From a bacterium (lineage in GTDB: Bacteria; Atribacterota; JS1; SB-45; 34-128), in contig JAHIPN010000412.1 in the NCBI GenBank assembly GCA_018894595.1, positions 1-15,610 of the forward strand: 15,610 nt of DNA, given 5' to 3'. A program made the position numbers and the translations under genes. A model generated the notes under the pieces. It was not told the origin of the DNA, did no database searches, and saw only the letters and a list, made by a program, of their open reading frames with translations. Below are positions 1 through 8,700 of the stretch, piece after piece; position 1 is the first letter of the stretch; each line of letters opens with the position of its first letter.

Positions 1-1
1 T

Positions 2-898
2 GAAGATAATATAAAGTTGATTAAAACAGATGCATCAGGCCAAAAAATATGGGAGTTTATTGAAAAGGCAGAAAGTTCACAGTTCAAATCCTTCCAACAG
101 ACTTCAGATGGAGGATACATCCTGCTTATAGGTTCTCAATTAATTAAATTGGGAAGTCTCGAGGAAACTCAAAAAGAACAAGTTACTGAATTTTTTGAAG
201 AATTTAAGGAGGAAGAGAAAAAAGAGATTTCTCCATATCATGTGGAATATAAGCCAACTTGTAAGTTCGTCTTTGCATGTCTACTTGTAAATATTAGTGG
301 TCCCGCCGACGAATTAGGAATTATACTTACTAATCCGGAAGGATGGTCAACTACCCGATTTATATCAAAAAGGGATTTAATAGACAACTTTGAAAGTGTG
401 GAGGTACCTTTGTGTGAAAAAGAAAATCCACCATCAGGAACATATAATCTTATCATTAAGACAATTACGCCGGAAAAGATAGTTTATCAAAAAGAGATAA
501 AATTTAGTCCTCCAGCCCTAGAAATAATTGATGCAGAGGTCAGAATCATAAAAACTGAAGGAGTGTATATACTTAAAAAATCATGGGATTATTATTTAAC
601 TGACCTTAATATCGTCGTGAAAAATTGGGGAGATTTACCAATTACTCTCAAGAAAGTTGTAATTAATATAAAGGGTCGAAAAACTCAAAAAAGAAATTGG
701 CCTCAATTTAACTGTGTGCCTTATGGTGAAACTAAAATTAAAGAAGGAGGCAAAGGACATTTCTTAAGCATGCTTGACGAGGATATTTTCGATAGTGCAG
801 TAATAAAATTATATTCATTTTCAGAAGAAGACTGCATTGCAGAGTATCAAGCAAGATTAAGATTTGATTATTACGATAGCATATGGGATTACGAATAA
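2..898 (+). CDS. C-terminal part of a large secreted propeller protein (5' end outside window)
   Basis: The frame is open from the first bases of the window, so the 5' end lies upstream; the TTG at 17 is an internal codon, not a start. The sequence matches, almost residue for residue, the last 300 residues of the protein at 5789-9115, beginning inside its sixth-to-seventh propeller unit (LIKTDASGQKIW, then a TSDGGYI unit). A charged, probably helical linker follows (ETQKEQVTEFFEEFKEEEKKE), then a C-terminal beta-sandwich-like region with the conserved block ISGPADELGIILTNPEGW. No catalytic motif is visible. By analogy with its paralogue it is probably exported and acts at or outside the cell surface. 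Its function is unknown. No strong terminator follows; only a weak inverted repeat (GAATATC/GATATTC) lies near 990-1015. Coding status is certain, role is not. Confidence 0.9.
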   Translation, partial: EDNIKLIKTDASGQKIWEFIEKAESSQFKSFQQTSDGGYILLIGSQLIKLGSLEETQKEQVTEFFEEFKEEEKKEISPYHVEYKPTCKFVFACLLVNISGPADELGIILTNPEGWSTTRFISKRDLIDNFESVEVPLCEKENPPSGTYNLIIKTITPEKIVYQKEIKFSPPALEIIDAEVRIIKTEGVYILKKSWDYYLTDLNIVVKNWGDLPITLKKVVINIKGRKTQKRNWPQFNCVPYGETKIKEGGKGHFLSMLDEDIFDSAVIKLYSFSEEDCIAEYQARLRFDYYDSIWDYE

Positions 899-1117
899 TC
901 TTGCTGTAGTCTTATTTATCTATAAGTAATATAAAATTAATAATCTAATGAAGAAAGAAGAAAATTGTTATTTAAATTTTAAAAGTGAATATCCTGAAGG
1001 CTAAAGTATGATATTCTTAAATCATCATTTTTGCTCTTTAGGCATAAATAAATTTTTCGGTACACCATTATCTTATCTCAGATATAGCATTATTTAAAGG
1101 GTATATACGTAAATTAA

Positions 1118-1414
1118 CTATTTCATAGAAACAACATTTTTTACTTTAAGCTTTAATTTATTAATAGAAACTTTTCGGTAAGCATTACTAATTTTATTTG
1201 CCCTGAAACATTTGACAAGAGGAATCTCCCGAGTGGTTAAATGAACTTGCTGATAATTGTACTTTTTAATAAGATTATTTAAGATTAGTTGAGCCTGATT
1301 TATGTAAGAGATACTCTCTATAGAACAGGTCCTTACCAGTATATCCTGAATCCATCTATAAGGTCTTTCGATCTTACCTAAAGTTTGTCGTCTTCTGTAA
1401 TGAAAAAACGACAA
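1118..1414 (-). pseudogene. Remnant of a DDE/integrase-core (IS481-like) transposase, C-terminal part
   Basis: The 98-residue minus-strand frame resembles the C-terminal end of integrase-core transposases: GKIERPYRWIQD, then a helix with NQAQLILNNLIKKYNYQQVH followed by TTREIP. The usual family pattern is KxERPFRWxQD ... YNxxQVHSTTGEIP. The catalytic DDE portion, which should lie at higher coordinates, is missing; there the sequence changes to the 245-bp repeat beginning at 1406. The final 25 residues (lysine- and asparagine-rich) do not look like family sequence and are probably decay. I see no terminal inverted repeats. It is therefore a dead fragment marking an old insertion. Family assignment is from motif memory and is moderately sure. 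Confidence 0.6.
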
Positions 1415-1648
1415 AAAACGATTTTTGAGCTATTTTAATCCTTAACTATAAAAATAACCCTTCAAATTTCGCGTATAACGAACGATTTTTAAGTTTAATA
1501 GGCAATCATAAGCGGGAATTTTACCAATAATCAAATACCTACTATACTTAACCAGATCGAGGAAACGATTATAGGGGGTAAGGCATGATTTTTAAGGAGT
1601 AAAATCACGGTAATAGTAAATTATAAGGGATTTGAGAAATTTTACAAG
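1406..1648. repeat. Copy 1 of a ~245-bp direct repeat upstream of the SPOR-protein gene
   Basis: This stretch is closely similar over its whole length to 3506-3754, so the two copies flank the SPOR-protein gene. Shared landmarks include CTTCAAATTTCGCGT, AATCAAATACCTACTATACT and GATCGAGGAAACG. A hairpin can be drawn: ACCTACTATA pairs with TATAGGGGGT with one mismatch, and an inner ATCG/CGAT stem closes an AGGAAA loop. Read as protein on the + strand, part gives QIPTILNQIEETIIGGK before a TGA, so decayed coding sequence is an alternative. Together with the promoter-like element it fills the 390-base gap before the next gene. Confidence 0.75.
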
Positions 1649-1683
1649 GTCTTTAAAATAATTTTTAATAAAGTTAATATCCT

Positions 1684-1718
1684 AAAAAGAAGGATTTTTA
1701 AAGTTTATGTAGTATATA
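1684..1718 (+). promoter_or_regulatory. Recurrent AAGAAGGATTTTT...GTATATA element, promoter-like (copy 1)
   Basis: The block AAAAAGAAGGATTTTT followed about 10 bases later by TGTAGTATATA is repeated near 9603 and 12168. All three copies lie a short way upstream of a gene or riboswitch leader on the same strand, here about 100 bases before the SPOR-protein start. The terminal TATATA could be a -10 box. I infer a promoter or activator site; no canonical -35 box is obvious. Confidence 0.4.
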
Positions 1719-1819
1719 AGTTAGTAGTAAAAATAAAATTTTCTTGATAATTGCAAAGGTAATTTTATAACTTTAACAAAGAACTTTAAAAACTACTTTC
1801 AAAAATGGGTGGTTATTTA

Positions 1820-3529
1820 ATGAAATTTCGAATATTTCCCCCAAAAAGTATTAAATTAATAATGATTACTATTTTTTTGCTATTATTTATTTCTATGCCA
1901 GCATATGCTACGTTATGGGGAAATAAAATTGATATTAATACACAGGATCTCCAGAGAATTATCACAGAACTATGCATTTATGATGATCCTGATTTATCTT
2001 ATTATAACGAAATATTCAGGCTTTATTATGCTGGTTATACTGGTTCTAAAGAGTTATTAGATGCTTTAAACAATAAGATAGAGATAACTCAGCAAGCGAT
2101 GAAAATATTAGATGTAGACATAAAAAAAGAAGAATTAGGTAACTTGACTTATGGAAGATATATCCTTAATGCTATAAACGAGGAAGAGCTAGTAGAAATG
2201 GGTATAAAGACGGGTTCACCTGGTCAAGCAAATGGTGAATATTTCAGTAAACTTGGCAAAAATCTTGCAAACTGGGAATCCCAATTAAGCAAGTTCCTCC
2301 TTAAGAAAATTATTGAAGCTACGTGTACTGCAATAGGAGCTCCTGCTCTGAGCATTGGAATAAGCACTCTGGGTCTGTTTATTGACCTTAGTATAATAGG
2401 AACTAGCATTAATAGGTTAAACGAGGTGTGGTATGAAAAAGCATTTTGGTCTTATATAAAATTTCGTAATGAGCCTAATAATTACGGTCATACTGATGCT
2501 TGGACGCAACTACCAGAATCTTATATAAATCATATATTCCTCTTATTATCCCCTGAGAAATGGAAAGAAACAAAAGAGGCCATAGAGGAAAATTTTGAAT
2601 CTCTATGGAATAAGTATGGGGGTCATATAGTAAATAACGAATTGGATAAGAATTTTAAGAGTCAACAACGAGAAAGTCTGAAAATACTTCTTCTTTATGC
2701 TTTAGGAGCCGAACCCCATCTTATTATCACTTCCCCTTTAAAAATAACTCCTTCTTCTCCTTATCAAGTAGAAGATATAATCAATGCTGAATTTACAATT
2801 ACTAACCAAGGTATGCTCCCTATTAGCTTTAGCGTATTAACTGTAGGTGGCCGTAATTCTGATAACCAAGTTACAGATTTTACCCATAGACAAAATATTA
2901 TCCTTAAGCCATTTGAGTCTCATGATTATAAAGGAACTCTTACTTTAAATAAGGTGGGAGATTATCATTTCTTTTGTACTTATCAAACCCCAGATGGGAA
3001 TTGGAATACAAGTATTGACTTAGGACCTGATTTAACTGATGAAGATAGAGTAGTTGATATTATTGTTATAGAAGGAGGAGTTCCATCAATAGTTCCAGAT
3101 AAGAAAGTATATACTGTTCAGGTAGGGGCCTTTTCAGCGGAAGGAGATGCTCTAAATTTGGCTAAAGAGATAAAAAGTAAAGGATATAAGACTTATGTAA
3201 TTAAAGGAAAAACCCTTTACAAGGTTCAGGTAGGGGAATTTAAAAGTTACCAGGAAGCCCAAAATATTTCACAGAAATTAAAAGAATTAGGTTACCCCTT
3301 CTTTATAACTACCAGACTACCAGATAATAAAAGGAAGTTAAATTTGAAGCAAAAAAATATTCCTTCTATTACTAAAAATCGTTTACCTATACAAAATAAA
3401 TTAGGGGGTTCTGTCCGTACTATCTTTTTATTCTACGTTGAAGGTCAAAGTGTTATTTACCAATTCTTGTACCAAAAACTTGAATATACCAATTCAGAAA
3501 AGAATAAACGACAAAAAGGAATTTTTTAG
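1820..3529 (+). CDS. Secreted SPOR-domain protein with Ig-like module
   Basis: The start is placed at 1820 (MKFRIF) because GGGTGG at 1808-1813 is a fair ribosome-binding site for it; the ATG at 1805 has none. Residues 1-30 form a signal peptide ending PAYA. An N-terminal mostly helical region (about 31-295) is homologous to the 1108-residue protein downstream: both have NW(E/Q) segments, a glycine-rich hydrophobic stretch and SLWNKYG. An Ig-like module (about 300-425; SFSVLTVGGR, YHFFCTYQTPDG) is also shared. A SPOR domain follows (about 429-500), with the repeated VQVG(A/E)F pattern. SPOR domains bind septal peptidoglycan stripped of stem peptides, so the protein probably acts at the cell wall. 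The last 70 residues match none of these modules and end inside the repeat at 3506-3754; they look like acquired read-through sequence. Confidence 0.88.
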   Translation: MKFRIFPPKSIKLIMITIFLLLFISMPAYATLWGNKIDINTQDLQRIITELCIYDDPDLSYYNEIFRLYYAGYTGSKELLDALNNKIEITQQAMKILDVDIKKEELGNLTYGRYILNAINEEELVEMGIKTGSPGQANGEYFSKLGKNLANWESQLSKFLLKKIIEATCTAIGAPALSIGISTLGLFIDLSIIGTSINRLNEVWYEKAFWSYIKFRNEPNNYGHTDAWTQLPESYINHIFLLLSPEKWKETKEAIEENFESLWNKYGGHIVNNELDKNFKSQQRESLKILLLYALGAEPHLIITSPLKITPSSPYQVEDIINAEFTITNQGMLPISFSVLTVGGRNSDNQVTDFTHRQNIILKPFESHDYKGTLTLNKVGDYHFFCTYQTPDGNWNTSIDLGPDLTDEDRVVDIIVIEGGVPSIVPDKKVYTVQVGAFSAEGDALNLAKEIKSKGYKTYVIKGKTLYKVQVGEFKSYQEAQNISQKLKELGYPFFITTRLPDNKRKLNLKQKNIPSITKNRLPIQNKLGGSVRTIFLFYVEGQSVIYQFLYQKLEYTNSEKNKRQKGIF

Positions 3530-3754
3530 CTTTTTAACTCTTAACTATAAAAATAACCCTTCAAATTTCGCGTTTAACAAACGATTTTTATGTTGCATAG
3601 GTAATTATAAGCGGGAATTGTAAATTTTACCAATAATCAAATACCTACTATACTTAACAAGATCGAGGAAACGGTTCTAGTGGGTAAGGTATGATTTTTA
3701 ATGAGCAAAATTGCGGTAATAGTGAATTATAAGGAATTTGAGAAATTTTGCAAG
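3506..3754. repeat. Copy 2 of the ~245-bp direct repeat, downstream of the SPOR-protein gene
   Basis: This is the partner of 1406-1648. The SPOR-protein stop codon (3527-3529) lies inside it. Its central hairpin pairs better than in copy 1: ACCTACTA with TAGTGGGT over eight pairs including one G-T, with an inner ATCG/CGGT stem closing the same AGGAAA loop. Paired positions have changed while pairing is kept in the inner stem (CGAT to CGGT). It lies upstream of the beta-helix gene, filling most of the 346-base gap. The last 120 bases of the gap show only the ribosome-binding site of that gene. Confidence 0.75.
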
Positions 3755-3875
3755 TTAGTGTAAAATTTAATGAGTGGTTATAAAGATTGCCAGGTAGATT
3801 TGAAGTTTAACAACAAATGTATTGATATATTAATAACTACCTTTAGTAACAAAATATAGCAAAAGGAGGTTACTG

Positions 3876-5444
3876 ATGATCAAACGTATTTTAACTTTTA
3901 TTGTTAGCCAATCTTTCTACCGAGGACGTGCGCATGAGTTTTGGAAGTTATTTAAAACTATCTTAATGGCAAATATCTTTGTCTTGCTTATTCTTAGTCA
4001 AACCGCAGTTTTTGCAGCAAATATTTATGTGCCAGATGATTACTCAACTATCCAAGCAGCGGTAGATGCGGCAAGTCCTGGTGACACTATAATTATTAGA
4101 GATGGAACCTATATTGATAATGTAGAGATAGATAAAAACTTAACTATTAAGTCAGAAAGCGGGGCTGAGAAGACAATTGTTCAGGCAGCAAATTCAGAAT
4201 ATCACGTCTTTGATGTAATTGCGGATTATATAAATATAAACGGGTTTACGATAAGTGGTGCGGGTGAACGTAAAGATGTTATGCATCAAGGATGCGGAAT
4301 TTTTCTTGAAAATGTTGAGCATTGTATTATCTCCAATAATATTATCTCAAAAAACTGGGAGGGCATTAGTTTGGATTATTCGAACAACAATACGATTACA
4401 AAGAACAATATAAATTCGAACGAGCTTTATGGTATCTCATTGTTACTTTCGAACAACAATACGATTACAAAGAACAATATAAATTCGAACGATTCAAAAG
4501 GCCACTGGGTCTTGGCAAAAGGCATCGACTTGGTGCGTTCAAACGGTAACATTATATACCTCAATAACTTTACAAATAATGGGCGTAACATTTATTTAGA
4601 CTTCGAGATAACTTGTATTTGGGATTCTACTTCAAAAATAACTTATACATATAAAGGAAACACCTACACGAACAATCTCGGCAACTACTGGGATGATTAT
4701 ACGGGCATCGATGCTGGTGGAGATGGAATTGGCGATACTCCTTACAGCATAAAAAATCGTAATAAAGACAGGCGCCCCTTGATGCAACCTTTTGAGAATT
4801 ATACAGAAGGTAATTTTGGAGATGGAAACACAGGAACAGACAATAAAGGCGCTACAGATTCAACAAAAAAAACTATTACTGCAACAGAGACTCCCAATAG
4901 TGATAACTTCTTCACTCTTGATTCCTTAGTTGATTCCTTGCAAAATCTTTATGATAAAGGGGCAAGAGGAGTTACATCAAAGGAAGAAAAAATTAGTGTT
5001 GAGAAAAACGAAGTTGAACCTCTACCAGCAGAGATGATAGAAGTTAATATTTATTTTTCTGATTCTCAGGCGATGTATCTGGTACCTGAAAGAAGAAAAA
5101 TACTTAAAACTTCCACATTAGCAAGACATATTATAAATGAGCTTATTAAAGGTCCAGCTAGCCCCGACCTTTATCCCACTATTCCTCAAGGCACTCAAGT
5201 TAATGAAGTTTATATTGCCGGCGATATTGTTTATATAGATCTGTCTGAGGAAGTATTTAAAAATCATCCCGGAGGAAGTAGTGGTCAGTTGATGACTGTC
5301 TATTCCATAGTAAATACTTTAACCGAAATCCCCCCGATTAAAGGTGTGCAAATATTAGTGGGAGGAAATGAGATGAAGAGTTTAGTCGGACATATAGATA
5401 TCAGTATGCCTTTACTTAGAGACGAAGATTGGATTAAACCATAA
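3876..5444 (+). CDS. Secreted NosD-type right-handed beta-helix protein fused to a GerMN domain
   Basis: The ATG at 3876 is supported by AAGGAGGT at 3863-3870. The N-terminus is long (about 30 residues) before a hydrophobic core; the signal peptide probably ends after AVFA (residue 47). Residues 48-310 are a NosD/CASH-type parallel beta-helix: it opens with IYVPDDYSTIQAAVDAA and GDTIIIRDGTY, continues as asparagine-rich coils (NNNTITKNNINSN), and ends with NYWDDYTGIDAGGDGIGDTPY, a typical NosD terminal motif. A threonine- and glycine-rich linker covers about 305-385. Residues 386-510 are a GerMN domain (VNIYFSDSQAMYLVPERR, LIKGP, VYIDLSEE), a family known from the germination protein GerM and from bacterial lipoproteins. 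Beta-helices of this class often bind or cleave polysaccharide, but no catalytic residues can be assigned here. The fusion suggests an envelope or surface role. Confidence 0.9.
   Translation: MIKRILTFIVSQSFYRGRAHEFWKLFKTILMANIFVLLILSQTAVFAANIYVPDDYSTIQAAVDAASPGDTIIIRDGTYIDNVEIDKNLTIKSESGAEKTIVQAANSEYHVFDVIADYININGFTISGAGERKDVMHQGCGIFLENVEHCIISNNIISKNWEGISLDYSNNNTITKNNINSNELYGISLLLSNNNTITKNNINSNDSKGHWVLAKGIDLVRSNGNIIYLNNFTNNGRNIYLDFEITCIWDSTSKITYTYKGNTYTNNLGNYWDDYTGIDAGGDGIGDTPYSIKNRNKDRRPLMQPFENYTEGNFGDGNTGTDNKGATDSTKKTITATETPNSDNFFTLDSLVDSLQNLYDKGARGVTSKEEKISVEKNEVEPLPAEMIEVNIYFSDSQAMYLVPERRKILKTSTLARHIINELIKGPASPDLYPTIPQGTQVNEVYIAGDIVYIDLSEEVFKNHPGGSSGQLMTVYSIVNTLTEIPPIKGVQILVGGNEMKSLVGHIDISMPLLRDEDWIKP
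4379..4492 (+). repeat. 45-bp perfect direct repeats encoding adjacent beta-helix coils
   Basis: The 45 bases at 4379-4423 recur without change at 4448-4492. The period is 69 bp, that is 23 residues, the usual length of one turn of a right-handed parallel beta-helix. Identity at the DNA level, not just in protein, suggests recent duplication of one coil by slippage or unequal recombination. Confidence 0.9.
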
Positions 5445-5486
5445 AATTTAAATGAAATATTTAGTAATTAGGCCGAGAGGGAGATA

Positions 5487-5756
5487 GAGATTAATATTAT
5501 CAATTTAAATCAAATTCTTAGAAATCAAATTATAATAATTGCTTTTATAACCTGGATATTGAACCAGAGCTTGAAATTATTTATATTTTATTTTACGGAA
5601 AAAAAATGGGATGCCATGAGATTTTTTGGAGCCGGAGGGATGCCCAGTACTCATTACGCTCTTTCTGTGTGTGTAGCGGTAACCATTGGCTTCAAAGAAG
5701 GTTGGGAATTTGTTGCCCTTGATTTGCAATGGGGATTTTATATCTTTAAAAGATAA
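5487..5756 (+). pseudogene. Truncated divergent PAP2-family (DUF212) membrane protein
   Basis: The frame reads about 90 residues with FITWILNQSLKLFIFYFTEKKWD and FFGAGGMPSTHYALSVCVAV, which matches the N-terminal half of the divergent PAP2 / acid phosphatase-vanadium haloperoxidase-related family (usual start: a membrane helix, then a KWDxxRFxGSGGMPSSHSA motif). Family members are about 150 residues with further membrane helices; here the sequence diverges after EGWEF and stops at 5756. A GAGGGA site at 5476-5481 precedes the frame, but the matching start position is ATT (5490), not ATG; the TTG at 5559 would remove the first helix. Loss of start and C-terminus together argue for a dead gene, interrupted just before the next gene. 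Confidence 0.65.
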
Positions 5757-5788
5757 ATTTAAATTCATTACAAAGAAGGTGAGGATTA

Positions 5789-8700
5789 ATGGGACTTAGA
5801 TTAACTATCCTAAAGAGTGAAAAGTTAAAAATAATATTTTCAATGTTGATAATTTTCTCTCTATTATTATCTACTTTTATGTCAGTAAACGCTGGATTAT
5901 TCGGTGAAAAAATAAAAAAAATTAGTAACAACGAGCTTAAAGAAATTAAAGTTGAATTAAACCTCTCAAAAGATCCTAATTTTTATTCTTATACTGATTC
6001 TATGCTAAAAGAGGCTCTTGATAAGGAAATAAATTCCCAGGAAACACCGGGTTTGACCTTTGGATCTTTTATTCTTAATGCCCTATATGAAGAAAAATTA
6101 GTAGAGATGTGTTACCCTAATTTTAATGATAAAGAATCAAGTTTATTTTTTTCCAAATTGACGGACAATCTCAGCAATTGGCAAGAAAACTTTGCCAGCA
6201 AAACAACCAAATTAGCACTCCAGGGGGTTATTGAAGCTTATCTTAAGATGCCTAAACTTGGTATAGGAACAAGCACTCTATTCTTAGCTATAGATCTTGT
6301 TCAAATAAATGTTGCAATGGTAAAACTGGCAAAAGTGATCCATAACCGTGCACTTTTTTACTATTTATTTAATCGCTCCCAAGGTGATTCTCATAAGACA
6401 GCCTGGGGAGAAGGCATACCGCCTTTATATGATACCTGGCAAACAGAAAGTTTTTTTCAGTCTTTATGGAATAAATACGGAGAGGCTATTTTATCGGATA
6501 ACTTGGCCAGGTTTAAAGAGGAACAACACGAAATACTGAGAGAACTTATCCTTCAAGCTTTAAACCAGCCTCCAAACCTTCCTACAAATATGATCCAGTT
6601 CAAATCTGATGGGAAGGCTATATTAAAGATAGGTAAAGTAACCACTGAAAAAACAGTAATCCTTAAAGCAAAAGTAAGTGATCCTGACGGGAATAAAGCA
6701 AGATTACAGATAGAGTTAAGAAGGCTTGATGAATACGAAGGCAAATTTGATGAAGAAAAAGGAGGGCTACAACAAAGCGACCTATTTGAGAATAATAGTG
6801 AAATTATGATCCCTATTTATGAATTAGCCGATGGTGATTATCATTGGCGGACAAGGGCCATAGATGAACATGGTCTTGTAAGTGAATGGGTAAGTTTTGG
6901 AGGTAATCCTGATTCAGATGTTGATTTTAGCGTTGGCGAGGCAGTCGCTGCACCAATTATAACTTCTCCCCTGAAAATAACCCCTGCCCCCCCCTACTAT
7001 GTAGGAGATACAATTAATGCTGAATTTAGTATTACTAATAAAGGTGCAACTTCTATTAATTTTAGCGTTTTAACTATTGGAGGGAGAGACCCCGATAATC
7101 ACGTTTCAGATTTTACTCATAGACAAAACATCACCCTTGAACCATCTAAATCTTATGATTATCAAGGAACTCTTACTTTAAATAAGGTGGGAAATTATCA
7201 TTTCTTTTGTACTTACCAAACACCAGATGGCGATTGGAATACGTGCATTGACCTAGGTTCAGGGTTAGTTGATGAGGATAGGATAGAAGATATTAATGTT
7301 AAGGAAAAAGGAGAAACACAGCTTTTAATTTCAGAAGAATTGAAGGTTTCGGCCCCTCCTGAAGTTATATGGAGTAGAGAACTTTACGAACCGTGGCCCA
7401 GATATATTATGCAAACACCTGATGGGGGATATATTTTCGCAAGCGGCGGGGGATGTGATAGAGGATTTATAGGTTTAATTAAATTAGATTCATTTGGCCA
7501 GAAAACAGGAGAGTCAAGGCTTAGATATAGATGTCCATGGGTTCTTTCTCTTCAAAAAACACCAGACGGAGGATACATTTTATTAGCTTTCGCTGATGAG
7601 ATTGGGGGAACAGAATTTACTATGTACTTGATTAAAACAGATGCCTCTGGCCATAAAATATGGGATAAGAGATTCAATGAAAAAGACCAATCGGGAAGAG
7701 AGTCTGATATAATTCGCTATTTAGAAGTTGGCAGGGGAGTTGAGCCTTATTTTTTTGCCGAGCAAACCCCTGATGGAGGATACATTTTAGCTGGAGTTAT
7801 TTATTATAAAGATTCTGAAAAGTACCACCCATGGCTAATAAAGACGGATTCTAAAGGAGATAAGCAGTGGGAAAAGATCTTTGAAGAAGAAGGCGTTATA
7901 TCCTCTCTCCAGCAGACATCAGATGGAGGGTATATTTTAGTGGTGAGAGGGTGGCTAATTAAAACAGATGCCTCTGGCCAAAAGGTATTTAAAAAAATAT
8001 TTGAAGAAAAGAAAGCTCATCGCCTGCAACAAACCCCTGATGGAGGATACATTTTAGCTGGAGTTATTGAGAAAGATTCTAAACACTATCCTTGGCTAAT
8101 GAAGACAAATTCTAATGTAGATAAACAATGGGAAAAAATTTTTGAAGATGAAATATGGCCTTATTTCGTCCAGCAAACTCCTGATGGAGGGTATATTTTG
8201 GTTGGAAATACAAAAGATAATATAAAGTTGATTAAAACAGATGCATCAGGACAGAAAATATGGAATTGGACAGAAAAAGCAGAACCCCCAGAGCTCGAAT
8301 CCTTCCAACAGACTTCAGACGGAGGATACATCGTGCTTATGGATTCTCAATTAATTAAATTGGGAAGTCTCAAGGAAACTCAAAAAGAACAAGTTACTGA
8401 ATTTTTTGAAGAATTTAAGAAGGAAGCGAAAAAAGAGATTTCTCCATATCATGTGGAATATAAGCCAATAGTAACTGCTGATATCTTTGCAGATCTACTT
8501 GTAAATATTAGTGGACCCGCTGATGAATTAGGAATTATACTTACTAATCCGGAAGGATGGTCAACCACACGATTTATATCAAAAAGGGATTTGATAGACA
8601 ACTTTGAAAGTGTGAAGGTATCTTTATGCAAAGAAAAAAATCCACCTTCAGGAACATATAATCTTACCATTAAGACAATTACGCCGGAAAAGACAGTTTA

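Noticed and set aside
238..456. Minus-strand frame of 72 codons, with a relative at 8449-8670
   Set aside because: It mirrors the conserved C-terminal coding region of the + strand propeller proteins; the similarity of the two frames follows from paralogy of the genes they overlap.
1406..1648. Group II intron or known riboswitch in the 245-bp repeat
   Set aside because: No domain V-like hairpin, no intron-encoded protein and no riboswitch core I can recognise.
3438..3623. + strand frame of 61 codons overlapping the end of the SPOR gene
   Set aside because: It is in another frame, has no ribosome-binding site and runs through the non-coding direct repeat.
4379..4492. CRISPR-like repeat
   Set aside because: Only two repeat units, in frame inside a beta-helix gene with a 23-residue period; they are protein coils.
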